A stretch of DNA of 64,000 nt from Asterias rubens (lineage: Eukaryota; Echinodermata; Asteroidea; Forcipulatida; Asteriidae): positions 31,056,673 through 31,120,672 of the forward strand of contig NC_047062.1 in the NCBI RefSeq assembly GCF_902459465.1. Reading direction: 5' to 3'. This document shows, one piece after another, positions 44,106 to 55,795 of the stretch. The notes below the pieces were generated by a model. That model made no database searches. It was given only the letters and a program-made list of their open reading frames with translations, and had not been told where the DNA came from. Within the stretch, counting starts at the first letter, position 1. Each line of letters starts with the position of its first letter. The translations under genes were made by a program, and so were the position numbers.

Positions 44106-45023
44106 GCTGAAGGTTGATGATGAACAATTTGTAGCTTGTGTGATACATGTACATGGCTTGGTATATGGAAGGGTTGTGGATGTCTTGAACTGTGGTCTTT
44201 CGTCTTTCGAGATGCTTGGCTTGGGCTGGCTGATGTTGTGAAGGTCTTGTAGCGATGTCCAGATGTAGTGCAGTTCCTGCTTCAACCTGCCTTGGTCACA
44301 GGTGTTGAAAGCATGACGAATCAAGGTGTTGCGGACGACAGACTTCATTTTAATACATGAGATTTTAGACATGCCTGTTCCTCTTTGACTCGTGTACTGA
44401 CCTTAATCTCAGAGAACAGCTATGGCTTTGGCAGGCTTAGCAGTGCTGGTTGCAGTCCCCTTCACACTTCTCATCTCCACATTAGCAGCCAAAGTTGTCA
44501 TTTGTTCTTGATGGGCCTCCAAATGTGCACCTCATCAAAGCACAAATCATGTTGAAAAGGTGCACTTGCAATCCTGTCTACAACGCTTATTACACATTAT
44601 AATTATTTTTTTTTCAACAAACATTATGGTTATTTGACATGAAGTACAAACACAAACAACAATCTGTGTACATGTACATGTAAGGAGGCGGATAAAAAGG
44701 GTTTTGCTCTTACGGACTTGAGGGGGGGGGGGAAGCTAAATCTACATAAGAAGTTGTCTAAATGTGTCTGTTCAAACCAACTGACAAAATACAACCAGGC
44801 TGTTAAAAATGAAAATGACTGCCAAATAACTTACAGAAATCTTTGAATAAATTGTAATAATATAAAAACATGACTGACACCGACTTTTGTTTAACTCAAG
44901 CGATAATAGACATTCTGCATGATTTGTATACAGAGCTGTTTAGGACCGGTGGTAAATGTTTAAATTGAACTTCTTGGACAACAGTGACTTTGGGGAACAT
45001 CAAATGCCTGTGACAGCAGGTCT
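44106..45023. other. No gene recognised
   Basis: A G11 tract lies at 44722-44732. GATAATAGACATTCTGCATG at 44909 and GAGCTGTTTAGGACCGGTGG at 44934 are copies of the intron words seen near the exon-like units, so the duplicated region reaches here. Confidence 0.4.
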
Positions 45024-45208
45024 AATACTTCACGGGGGCAACAAAGGCGATTGCCTCAATGCCCCCAGTCATTGCCTTGGTGCCCTTGAAATGCTCCATT
45101 AGAAGTTTGTTGTTTCCTCATAGGGTGCCCTTTACCGAGGACAAAATGCCTTGGTGCTCTTGCCCTTTCAAAAAACGAAGCATACAGGCCTGTCACAGTT
45201 CTTTTAAG
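45024..45208 (-). repeat. Dispersed repeat X, minus copy
   Basis: Read on the minus strand it begins CAGGCCTGTATGCTTCGTTT and follows the copy at 40926-41091, with an extra ~15 bp in the middle. The two copies form a large inverted pair about 4 kb apart. Confidence 0.82.
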
Positions 45209-46958
45209 GATTGGTGCTGGTGGAAACTTGATTACAACTGAGCTCTCTGCATGAAACACAACACATACAAAGTGCACCCTGGTTTTAGTCCGTGTTAGTT
45301 CGCAAAGTAAAAGGAAAACCACACAATAACAAGGCAAATTTGTATCATTGTATTCTACTTTCAAAACATCTTTCTAACCATGCATTTTATAACAAATGGT
45401 TACAATTGCTTTTCACAAACCAACTTAACTGATCCAAGGCAACGTGCTCCTTTACCAGTTTTAAATGTAGGGCCTATGTCATATCATTTAATTTAATTTA
45501 ATTTCATTCAATTTCATTACCAAAAGTTGAAAAATCAAGCAAACATTTCGTCCTGCAACCAGTCTTGTCCATTGCAAACATGCCCACAGAAACTAAAAAG
45601 CAAGAAGAAGGGCTTCATGATTTGTACACTTTGTAGTAACTCGAGGTGCCTATAAATATCTGTTTGGTATACGCACTCTGTTTGGCATGTTTGGTACTTT
45701 GCAAAGCGCACCTACATGTATAAAGGGTAAATCCTAAACCTCAAGTCAAATGAAAAACGTTGAAGGGTACCACCCCTAAAGGCCAAGAGCAGGGGCAACA
45801 GAGGACAAGGCCTCCCATCATGTCCATGGCTTGCATGTAATTCCAGCCCTGAATTATTGTTTTAACAAACAAAAACATTTTGTATTTTTACAAAGAATAT
45901 GACTTTACACTCTGCAGTGCCCTCTAAATACCCAAACTTGATTTATTTACAAGTATGTACAACTTATCGGTGGCACATTACCTTGTTCAACGGAAAGGAG
46001 CTCTGTCGATATTTGGCAAGTAGAAAATGTAACTTTAGGCTATATCTAGGGTTTGTTTACATTGCGTGAAATGATGTTCACAAAAGACTGTACTATAATT
46101 TTAGGGTTAAGACGAACACGGCTGTTTTATAAATGAATTTTTAGTCTGGCCGTTTCCTCCTTGTTTAACCATGGTTACAAGGTTAAATGAGTTGGGGGAA
46201 AATGCGACTTGACCTTCAAGGGGTCTTTTAGTGAACTCCAATTAGGTTGATATGATCGCTTTGCTTTTTGTGCGCATGGGCATTCAATTGCTTGATACTT
46301 GGTCATTCCGACCATCCGACGATGTGCGTCCTTTTCAAGAAATGGCGAGTCAATACAATTGGTCGGCAGTGTGTCAAATGTGTAAGTGCATCAAATTTAC
46401 GACTCGTCATGGGTCATTTGTACACTGAAAGATGACTGACTCCATGAAAATGATGCACCATTTCCGTTGGGTCACAAATTCCGTCTTGCAATTGACGGGG
46501 GCATAAGCGTAATAAATGATGAATTGACGATGAAATTTTAAGGTTAATATTTCTGGTACCCGGAGGAGACCAACGGAATGACATGTGTTTGCATGAAGCT
46601 AGCCCAGGTTGGAATCCTTCATTGCATTCAACACGTCGGAGTCCAGGGTATAAAGGTCCCGTACCATTGAGAACAAATGTACAACATAAAAAAAAAAAAA
46701 GATTTTACCTTACTCAGGAAGCTGAACTTTTATTAACATGTTCCCTGTTAGCCGAACTCAAAGATGGTTTTTTTTTTCAATTGTTGAATTTTGATGTGAA
46801 TATTTTGTGAAAAAAACATTAAAATTGACGCTTCCCACAGTCACGTCCTGAACGGACTTGCTTGTAAACATTTATTATCACATGCTCTTACTCTCAATCG
46901 TAGGCTAAATGACGGAGGTTTATCCACAAGAGGGCGCTTTTTCAGCTTAATCATTTAA
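45209..46958. other. No gene recognised
   Basis: Contains an (AATTT)n-like run at 45484-45521 and a run of 12 A at about 46688. No coding signal, RNA gene or element is seen. Confidence 0.45.
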
Positions 46959-47111
46959 TAGCCCTTATCGCAAATACCAATGCGCAAGCGCAGACTGTTG
47001 AATGAGGTGCATTGTGGGATAGATATGGATCAAATTTGGGTACCAGCTAGACCACAATGCACCTAATTCCAAGCTTTACGCGCGCGCCCCAGTATTTGCG
47101 AAAAGGTCTAT
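46959..47111. mobile_element. Foldback MITE, ATAGACC type 1
   Basis: The left end ATAGCCCTTATCGCAAATAC pairs with the right end, whose complement is ATAGACCTTTTCGCAAATAC. Inner arms GAGGTGCATTGTGG and CCACAATGCACCTAA also pair. The element is 153 bp and non-coding. Confidence 0.82.
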
Positions 47112-47865
47112 GCTAATTGCAGCGCTGTACTCAAAGCCATGCACACATGAGCTTACACTATCAATTTGTACATGATGATCACATTGCCAGTACAGAACTT
47201 TGACTTATTTTCATAAATAATTTCATCCATGAATATATTTGTTGGTTGTGAACTAGTTCAACAAAGTGTAGTAAGGGGCACTAAGAATATATGAACCAAA
47301 TTTCAACTTCTCAAATCAGGTAAAAAATAAAGAAAATCGTAGTCAAATTTGTGTTCGCATTGTAAAGAAACTTTATACCCATCAGGATGTGAGTGCAGTG
47401 GCACTGACTGACTGACGTCCTACCAGGGCTAGCATAAAGCTTGACCTAGACCAATAATATAAGTTAAATTCTCTTCAACTTACAAGATTAAAAAAAAAAA
47501 GCTTATAAATTAAAAGTCAAAGTAGCATTGTTCTTTTATAGAGTAAGTAGAGAATTTCAGTTAGGCCTAGTTAATAATTTTAGTGACAAATATACATCAT
47601 CACTTCTCTGAAAACTCAATTCAAGTCAAACTAACTAACAATAACATTGTTAAAATTTAAATTCTAAACTTCAAAAAACAAAATCAAATCAAAGTTTTCA
47701 ATAATGTGCATGCACAACAAAGTGCAAAGCCCTGAAAAAAACTGCAGCAGGACACCACAACAACTAGGCCATGGACGGTGTCAAACAAGAATCAAATCTT
47801 GTCACAGTGGTGTAGTGTAGTGGACACATGAGAAATGTCATATAAATGCATGATAAATTATGATG
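47112..47865. other. No gene recognised
   Basis: AT-rich sequence with nothing identifiable. Confidence 0.45.
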
Positions 47866-48325
47866 TATGGGTTTTAAACTCGGTCGTCATTGTGCCGAAA
47901 CATCGCTAAATATCTTCAAATTTTGCAGGCAAAAACCGTTTACAACACTAGAAATCTAAAGACTAGGGAATTATCAACTCACCATCGCAACTTCTCAGTA
48001 GTTTACCCTTGGAAATGCGGTGAAAACCTGAGTGTATTTGGAACAATACACTTATGATAACGACAACGTGCAAATCCCTGCATACTGCAGAACGACGTCA
48101 GGGTGTCCGTAATAATGACCAACGGTGCCAGTCTATGTCTTGTCACACTGGGTTTTAAACTTGGCGCCGTGCCGAAAAACACCCCTAAATATCTTCAAAT
48201 TTTGCGAACAAAAACTGTTTTCAACACTTCAAATCTGAAGACTAGTATGTTAGCAACTCACCATCGTGCCTTTTCAGTAGTTTACCCTCAGAACTGCGGT
48301 GAAAACGTGATTTGTTTAGAGCAAA
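47866..48325 (-). repeat. ~280-bp tandem duplication with ATG|GTGAGT on the minus strand
   Basis: Segments at about 47870-48040 and 48150-48320 are related (shared TAAATATCTTCAAATTTTGC, AGTAGTTTACCCT, GCGGTGAAAAC). On the minus strand each copy reads CGATG|GTGAGTTG, with ATG at 47983-47985 and 48262-48264, directly beside a consensus splice donor. They could be duplicated 5' exons, but no downstream exon is identified. Confidence 0.45.
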
Positions 48326-49479
48326 ATACAGAGACTCTCGAACTCACCAATTTTGTCTTCTTGAAAGAACGAGCATGGCCGGGCACAGCGCCCTCTCCAG
48401 CCAGGCTACACCATCTGGCTTTCTTATGCGCATGACTATTTAACTAGAAATACAAGGAACTTATTTTATTGTCTTAAGAGGGTTACAACAAATAAATGAA
48501 CGAAGTGAGTTTGTTCAATTATTTAACATGCGTTTTACTCGATAGACTTCTGCATATTGGTCTCTTTCATTTTCTGAAGCGAGAAGTACCTCCGTGATTG
48601 AAGACTCAAAGTAGACTAGTGATGATATGCCCCTTATCATCCAGTAGGCCCTACTGGAGGCGTAATTAACACGTCTTACGTTTGGAGCAGGGAACATGTT
48701 TATTCTAAACTTGGTGAGGAGAAACTAAAAGTGGTTCTGCAATTAAATTATAATTATTGTAAAGCTTTGTCTATATATCTGTAGATGTGATGGACATTAG
48801 GCCTAAGTTGTGATATATTTTGTTGAGGTTTTTCAAATGTAGCAAACGGGCCTATAATGCGGGGCTCCTCGGGGTTGAAACAGCATAATCCAAAATAAAA
48901 GCGTAAAATCTTCCACGGTCACAAAACAGCCTAACTCTTTGAAAAAAAGCAAGTTAATAAACTGTTTTTCCATAAAACGGGAATAAAGTGAGAGGCCAAG
49001 ATAGGACATGTTAAATGCAATTAGGCAAAGTATTCATTTGAAACTTTAATACAAAATTGTATGAAAAGCGTTCTCAATATTTACCAAGAATTGACCTTAT
49101 AAAAAAATATAAAAAAATAAAAAATAAAAATTAAGGTAGCCTGTTTTTTTTGCCATGGGCCATACGGGTTGAAGGTTTGCCTATACGTAATGGGTTCTTT
49201 ATTTCATTGGCCTCCACGGACGGGGATGAAGGTCAACGGAGATGCCTCACGAATAAAGATGACCAACCACTGATTGGCAACAACAAATGTTTTCCGAGTG
49301 TCCCCGCGTCGCATCAATCCATAGAGCTTTATGTCCTCGGGATTCACCATTCCGATTTCCCATCGTACAACCTTGACCAGTCCTTCACCACACGCGGCCC
49401 GAGCGATAATATACTTTCCCGGCCCGTAAGTGACCGAAACCGGTGGCAGACTGTCTAATGATGATGCAGCGGTTATACT
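48326..49479. other. No gene recognised
   Basis: Two facing frames near 49150-49490 show no known motif. An A-rich tract lies at about 49105-49132. Confidence 0.4.
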
Positions 49480-50505
49480 TAAAGGCACTGGACACTATTC
49501 GTAATACTCAACATAATTGTAGGCATCAAAAGTTACTTGGTAATAACGAGCAATTTGAGAGCTGATAGTATAAAACAATGGGTGCGTTCGATAAGCTTCC
49601 CTGGGTCGACCCCGCAGTGCTCACTCGTGAGCCCCTCTGACAAGAGCCAATCGAACGACCACACTCACCTTCTCGTGGTGACGTCATGCACCTCGGGTCA
49701 CCCCCAAAGTGACCCACTCCACAAGCAGGGCACTGGGGGCTGACCCGGGTGACCCCCATCAAAGCTATTCGAACGTACCGGTGTGGCGGTTTCAGTCTTC
49801 CGCCGTGTTCAGTTTTCCGGGTGACGTAGTCGGACATAATCAGCACGTTGTTCGAACGGTTTTAGCTTTCCGGCGTGTTCAGTTTTCCGGGTGACCTGTC
49901 AGATACCGCCGCGAGTACCCTGGCGAGTACTGTAGTTCTCTCAGCAGTGACCCCCAAATTGTTTATATTACGATTCTTAGTGTGTAGTCACATAATCTCT
50001 TGCCCAATCTTTACATGTATTCATGGGTACAACTTTAGGCAGGTCACACTCTGCTTGCATAAAAAACAACTCATACGATCCACGCGTTTGCCGCTAGTTG
50101 TACTCGACTCGTGGACGCCGCCATGACAGCTACCGGAGGGTAATGGATGACTCAATACGGCACTAAAAATGGACTACTTTTGCTTGCTGTGCACAGGCAT
50201 CGCATGACGTAATGCTACCGTATTTGGTCATTCGGAAAACTGATGCACAGCGGAAAGTTGAAACCGCCACACCGGGGAAGACCTGGGTCGACCCAGGGAA
50301 GCTAAACGGATGCACCCATTGTGAGCAACGGCTCCCTCTTTTATAAATAAGTAATTTCACTTATAAGAGACCTCAGCTGAGATCTCGAATTCAAGGCATC
50401 TGAAAGCATACAACTTGTGCAAGTTTGTTTTTCTTCCAATGTTATTCCCTTGCAAGTTCGACTCGACCAGTCACGGTTTAGTCCAAATGTTCACAGGTTT
50501 GTCCT
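49480..50505 (-). mobile_element. TTAA-MITE family A, copy 8, split by another element
   Basis: The left part (49480-49577) begins TTAAAGGCACTGGACACTAT and runs to TATAAAACA. The family sequence resumes at about 50321 with TTGTGAGCAACGGCTCCCTC and continues to CACAGGTTTGTC near 50505. The right terminal repeat is missing. Confidence 0.8.
49577..50320. mobile_element. Non-autonomous element nested in the MITE
   Basis: Its ends are 33-base inverted repeats beginning GGGTGCGTTCGATAAGCTTC on the left and, read inward from the right, GGGTGCATCCGTTTAGCTTC, both continuing CCTGGGTCGACCC. A second inner pair, CCGGTGTGGCGGTTTCA / TGAAACCGCCACACCGG, and repeats of CGTGTTCAGTTTTCCGGGTG lie inside. It is about 740 bp with no transposase. 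The target duplication cannot be fixed; the family is unknown to me. Confidence 0.8.
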
Positions 50506-51292
50506 TTAATCTAAAGGAACATTACATAATTTGTTTTGCTAACAAAGCACTTGCTTGCAGTGTAGGCACTTTATGTAGTCCACAATAAACATAGACAAAC
50601 CTGTAGAAGTTTGAGATTGATCGGCCATCTGGGTCACGAGATGGTGAAAACCGATATTTTGCATGACATCACTTTAAAAAAAAAAATGAATGAATACAAC
50701 GCTCACTGAGGGATAAACCCTAATGGGAAATTGTTTTCCATCAAAAGACAGAAATATTTCAAGGGATGTTTTCTACATTATTGGACCGTTTAAGTTTGAT
50801 GTATATTGTATCTGATTAGACGAAGTTTTTCCTTACAAATAAATTAATCTTCCTTTAAGGGGGGATTATGGGGGGGGGGGGGGTCCGGAAATGCAGTAGG
50901 CCTCTGAAAGCTACTCTTACCGGTAACATAACACTCCAAGCCCCGTGCATCCACGGCAGTACATTATTGATTATTCGCTCGGAAAATGAGGTGACAAGCG
51001 CTAATCACGGACACAATCATAACCCGCACGTGAACGGAATACACATTATAGTGTGTTTGTCTCCTCGTTGTAAAATCCGTACAAGGGCAGTGTTTGGTTG
51101 TCAGCCTTTACAATAAATGGCAGTCCAAACCTTTGGTTATAGAAGCCTAAAGCCTTTAGAAACATTTCACTTCAAAGTATACGGTTGTTGATATACGTCA
51201 CTAAGTTCAGTTTGTATTCCTATAGAGGCATTATTCTTCCCACAGCAATATTTGCTCCGGTTGTTCGGCACATCTCAAAAACGCAGCAGCGT
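50506..51292. other. No gene recognised; G14 tract
   Basis: A run of 14 G lies at 50870-50883. No other feature is recognised. Confidence 0.45.
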
Positions 51293-51618
51293 TTAAAGGC
51301 AGTAGACACTATTGGTAATTACTCAAAATAATTAGTAGTAGGGAGAGGTTGATAGTATAAAACATTGTGAGAAACGGCTCCCTCTGAAGTGACGCAGTTT
51401 TCGAGAGAGAAGTAATTTTCCACGAATTTGGTTTCGAGACCTCAGATTTAGAATTTCAGTGTCTCGAAATCAAGCGTCTGAAAGCACACACATTCGTGTG
51501 ACAATGTTGTTTTTTTCTTTCATGATCTCGCAACTTCGACGACCAATTGAGCTAAAATTTTCACAGGTTTGTTATTTTGTGCATAATGTTGAGATACAAT
51601 GGTGTCCACTGTCTTTAA
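51293..51618 (-). mobile_element. TTAA-MITE family A, copy 9
   Basis: It begins TTTAAAGGCAGTAGACACTA and ends GGTGTCCACTGTCTTTAA. It is about 60 bp shorter than full copies. Confidence 0.82.
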
Positions 51619-52784
51619 TTAATGTTGAGATGTTTGAAGACCACATGGTGGTTCTGCATACTGGCTGGACTGGTCCCCTGATAAGGACATATACTGGCCT
51701 TGTATATACACATGTACGTCAAGTTTAACTGCGAATCTCCAGAACCATGACGGCCATGTGAAATGATGCGAGGTCAAAGGTGATTTTGTACGTGGGCTCA
51801 ACAGCAGATTCTTGCTTGATTTCTAGGTGACACGGTGACACACATTCCGAGCCACCTTTACTTTTTTAGCGGACACCGTTTCGATCGGGACACGGCGAAA
51901 CACAATCTTCCCCAATTCTTTTCTCTCAACCGGGTAAAAACAGTTTGGCTTCGATTACACGAGCTGGCCATATCCGGCGACGCCGAGAGATTCAGGGAGG
52001 ATGCCCACGGTATATCGCGGCGTTCAGCGACCCATCGTTCTGGTTTATGACCTTTGGGATGCCCTTTTTGGTCGAGTATACGGGGGGGGGGGGGGGTTGA
52101 GGTTGTGAGCCCTTTTCAGTTGGGGTTTGGTTTGTGTGTTCTGTTTTGTTTTTACACACGGACATTTTCCATAACAACGGAGCTTCCCCCAAAAAATCCT
52201 AACTCTCTTTTTACTCAGTTTCCGGGTCAGCCTGACCCATTAGTTGGTCAAGCCTCCTGCTGTGACTCGGAATCGTGGTCAATTCTTAACCAGGAGTGTT
52301 ATAGAGTGTAATGGACTGCACGAGAGTACTCCCAATCCACATGCGAGGCTCTGGTTCGGGGGGGGGGGGTATCGGGTTCCAAATGGTGAATGGAATCATA
52401 ACACTTTGGAATGAGCCTTCTCTCAAGACGACGTCACTATTTTATCCCCTCACCGTCCTGAGGTCATTGATGTAGAAAATAACAGACTGCAATCCCAATT
52501 CACCTATAAAGAGTGTGTTCTCTTTTCTGCAATTGATACGTGCAAGTAAGTTGTGCATGACAGGGAAAACAAGTCTGGACTTTTTGGCTCTTTTGCAAAC
52601 ACAAGACGTCGTGATTGACATTGCCTGAAAAAGTCAAACAAAAAGGAACTAAAATGAGAATGTAAACCTCCGGACATTGCAACATTATCTTCAAATGTTT
52701 TTGATTAATCACTGCCTGTGCACAATTTGTAATTCTTGGCTTGTTTACTCAATCTATGGCTCTGACAGCATATTCCAAACACCC
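51619..52784. other. No gene recognised; two long G tracts
   Basis: G runs of 15 (52082-52096) and 12 (52358-52369) are present. Short frames here have no recognisable motif. Confidence 0.45.
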
Positions 52785-52793
52785 GGTTCGTTC

Positions 52794-53009
52794 TAGACTT
52801 GTGGGCAAGTCGTTATTGGTGAGATAGTCGAGTGTGGCGGTGCTCTCGCGAGATCACTGCTCTCGCGCGAACTGCTGGTTGCCGACTACTCGTGAGAGCA
52901 GTAGTCTCGCGGGGCCAGCAGTCTCGCGAGAATACTGCGGGAAAGTCGCGGAGAGTCTCGAACGCTATCACGCGACAGACATTAATTTAACGACTTGTCC
53001 ACAAGTCTA
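52794..53009. mobile_element. TIR element with 9-bp target duplication and TCTCGCGAGA sites
   Basis: Ends are TAGACTTGTGGGCAAGTCG and the complement of TAGACTTGTGGACAAGTCG. The 9-base word GGTTCGTTC lies on both sides (52785-52793 and 53010-53018), a clean target-site duplication of the length made by Mutator-like elements. Inside are two perfect TCTCGCGAGA palindromes (52844-52853 and 52922-52931) and several near matches. It is 216 bp, GC-rich and non-coding. Confidence 0.85.
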
Positions 53010-53236
53010 GGTTCGTTCGGGTTTGTGTAATCAGTTTGTCAACGGCTTACTTAATTTCCTTTAAGAAAATTCCAAGGCATTTCACAAACACAGCCAGTAT
53101 TGATTTTGTTCCGAATAGTCAACTAAATTATACAGATTCTTTACTGAATGCTTAGGGCTGTTCATTATCCGGAGGTGGTTGGTGGAGAAGATAATCAAGA
53201 GGGGACATTGAGTAAATGAGAAACCCTGGAGGATCA

Positions 53237-53388
53237 GGGGTCGATTTCACAAAGAGTTTGGACTATATAGTCCTAACTTAAGACTAGTCCTGGGAGATAA
53301 TAAAAACGTAAGGCTATAGTCCTAAGTTAGGACGAATAACTCGTACTGTGAGATAAGACTAGTCTTTACTCGTTGTGAAATCCACCCA
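53237..53388. mobile_element. Short TIR MITE (GATTTCACAA ends)
   Basis: The left end GGGGTCGATTTCACAAAGAG pairs with the right end, whose complement is GGGTGGATTTCACAACGAG. The inside is made of TAGTCCTAA / TTAGGAC repeats in both directions. It is about 150 bp. Confidence 0.78.
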
Positions 53389-53811
53389 GGGCCCGAGTTC
53401 CTAGGAGTGCTTAAGCAGAAAATGGTGCTTAACCATTTCTGCTGAAAGTGAGCAGGGCATCAGTCACAGGTTGAACACGTGACAAGTAAAAAATAATCAA
53501 CGTTGACAATTAATGAGGAACACGAGCATGGTTAGTGTATAGATTAAAACGAACACGGGGATTGGTCGTTAAAAGTCATGATCCATCTTCAAGCCAGGTG
53601 ATCAGAAGTATTTCAAGAGTAACATTTTGTTAAACCTTAAAAGCACTTAGAGTTGAGATACAATTTCAGATGAGGTGTATCTTTTTTATAAAGGAATAGC
53701 CTAAGGTGACAGTTTATCGGCAAAAGAGTACATTAACGGTGTAATTGACATTATGGGACGTGTTTCAACTCAACATAAACTGCGGAATGGTCAATTTATG
53801 TGGTGGAGTCC
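53389..53811. other. No gene recognised
   Basis: GGGCCCGAGTTCCTAGGAGT at 53390 followed by GCTTAAGCAGAAAATGGTGC looks like the start of another small foldback repeat; the rest is unassigned. Confidence 0.4.
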
Positions 53812-53952
53812 ATTTGTAGGAAAAACATTAACAACAACAGCAACATCAACAGCAGCAACAACAACTACACAAAAACAACAACAACAACAACGACGACGAC
53901 GACGACGATGACGACGACGACGACAATGACGACGACGACAACAACAACAGCA
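53812..53952. repeat. Compound (CAA)n / (GAC)n microsatellite
   Basis: Imperfect AACAACAGCAAC units grade into CGACGACGACGA units and back to AACAACAGCAG. It produces an Asn/Thr-rich frame with no meaning as a protein. Confidence 0.9.
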
Positions 53953-54599
53953 GAAGCAGCGTGGCCTGTTTCTTGCTGGTTGTGTCTGTTATGGTTACTA
54001 GTTATTCGATGTGCCTTGCATTTGTTTCTATTTGTATATTCTGATCGAAGAACAATAATATTTACATTTATTTATAGTTAAAATGAGGTCCAAACTTAAT
54101 CGGGGTCTTAACTTTCATTAAGGTAAGAAACGGCTGTAGACTATACTCTCCGATTCGGAAACCCAAAGACATTATCTAGACATTCACAATGAAACTATTA
54201 TGAGATGGCCCCTTTATATGTCTTCCGCACCAAAGATGGTGTGCATAAAGAAGATCCCTTTCCGCGTCGATCCATACACGGAGAACACAGCCTGTCTTGA
54301 AATAAAAACGGCAGACAGGAGTGCGTTTTATTAAAAGCCCTCAGCTAAAGTATTGCTCCATGCTCAGCCAAAGTATGGTCAAGTGTAGCTAGCAGACCAT
54401 TCCGAATACTATAGAGGAGGATGAAATAGTTCACTGCGTGAATAAAGCAAGGTAGAGAAGATCATGTCTGCGTGATGTGCTAGACTTTTTCACGATCAGC
54501 AGACGAACTGGCTTATTTTGCTTAATTATGAATAAGTACACACGAGCAGAAATGTTTTACAGTTTGTAACACGGCGTTAATACTTAGACCGAACAAGTC
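53953..54599. other. No gene recognised
   Basis: No repeat, RNA gene or coding signal is seen. Confidence 0.45.
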
Positions 54600-54951
54600 T
54601 TAAAGGCAGTAGACACTATCTATACTCAAAATAATTATTAGCATACAAACTTACTTGGTAACGAGTAATGGGGAGAGGTTGATGGTATAAGACATTGTGA
54701 GAAACGGCTCCCTCTGAAGTGATGTAGTTTTCGAGAAAGAAGTAATTTTCCACGAATTTATAATTTTGAGGTCTCGAAAACGCACACAACTTCGTGTGAC
54801 AAGGGTGTTTTTTCTTTCATTATTATCTCGCAACTTCGACCACCAATTGAGCTCAAATTTTCACAAGGTTTGTTATCTTATGCATATGTTGAGATACACC
54901 AAATGAGAAGACTGGTCTTTGACATTTACCAATAGTTACCACTGTCTTTAA
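54600..54951 (-). mobile_element. TTAA-MITE family A, copy 10
   Basis: It begins CTTAAAGGCAGTAGACACTA and ends CAATAGTTACCACTGTCTTT. About 30 bp of the central palindrome is lost. Confidence 0.82.
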
Positions 54952-55035
54952 GTGGGGTTGAAAGGTCACTTGAGGACAAACTGCATCCATCTATGCTAAT
55001 TACTCACCAGTCTGGGATGGATGCCGGTGTGTGGC

Positions 55036-55142
55036 CCCTTAATGGCACTGGACACTCATGGTACAATATGCATCTGAAAGCACGCATAGTAACAAGGGTG
55101 TTTTTTTTTCTTGTAAATTCAATTACCAATTGAGCCCAAATA
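55036..55142. mobile_element. TTAA-MITE family A, copy 11 (internally deleted)
   Basis: It has the left end GGCACTGGACACTCATGGTA, then jumps to CATCTGAAAGCACGCATAGT and CAATTGAGCCCAAATATTA, where it meets a run of 11 C (55147-55157). Most of the element is lost. Confidence 0.65.
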
Positions 55143-55344
55143 TTATCCCCCCCCCCCACGCTCTGCATGCAGACGGTCGAAAGCACAAACCGACAAGTTA
55201 CTACACCTCAGACTATCAATCATAACACAGAAAGCTTTAATGTCACTGCACGTTTGGAATCAATGAAATCATTCTATCCAATTAAATAATTGAGTTGGTA
55301 AGACCTGTCAGTGTCAGTCTGTATCCTTGCGGATAAAGGCAGGG

Positions 55345-55560
55345 TGACAAATGAGGTTAATAAGAAAGAAACCAAGGGTGCAGGATATTATTAAGACCAT
55401 AAATCAAAGAAGTGGAGATGGGCAGGTCACTTATATAGCAAGGAGGCATGACAACAGGTGGGCATGCAAAACAACCAACTTGACTCAAAGAAACCGAACA
55501 AGAAATAGAGCAAGACAGAAGATGGATAAGCAGGATTTGAAACTTTGTAGAGTGGAAATA
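55345..55560 (+). pseudogene. RTE-like LINE C-terminal remnant
   Basis: One frame reads K-W-R-W-A-G-H, and the next frame IARRHDNRWACKTTNLTQRN with R-A-R-Q-K-M following. KWRWAGH.AR..DNRW......R..GR is the typical tail of RTE-type endonuclease-plus-RT proteins (family motif, from memory). A frameshift between the two parts and loss of the terminal W-x-D-D make it dead. Confidence 0.68.
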
Positions 55561-55650
55561 GGTTTGCGGTAACACCATTGATAATCTCTAATTGAGTTGG
55601 GGTGGTTCTGAGAAAAGAACCGTGGGTTTCGACACGTTTCGATCAGTAGA
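55561..55650 (+). repeat. GGTAACACCAT repeat, plus copy
   Basis: It begins TTTGCGGTAACACCAT and has TCTCTAATTGAGTTGGGGTG, GTTCTGAGAAAAGAACCG and GTTTCGA. The same element is present on the minus strand at about 63430-63570. It may be part of a Penelope-type element (inference). Confidence 0.6.
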
Positions 55651-55795
55651 TGGGGAGATGAACTCAGAACATAATATATTGGCATTGCTTGGCAACAGAA
55701 AAGTCATGGATAGAGAGAAATGGAGAATTGATTGTAAAGGTTTATTAGGTATTGGAAACTATAGGTCCTTACCCCATCAAATATTTTTTGTTTAG

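Noticed and set aside
53800..54081. Asn/Thr-rich ORF
   Set aside because: It is produced by a CAA/GAC microsatellite.
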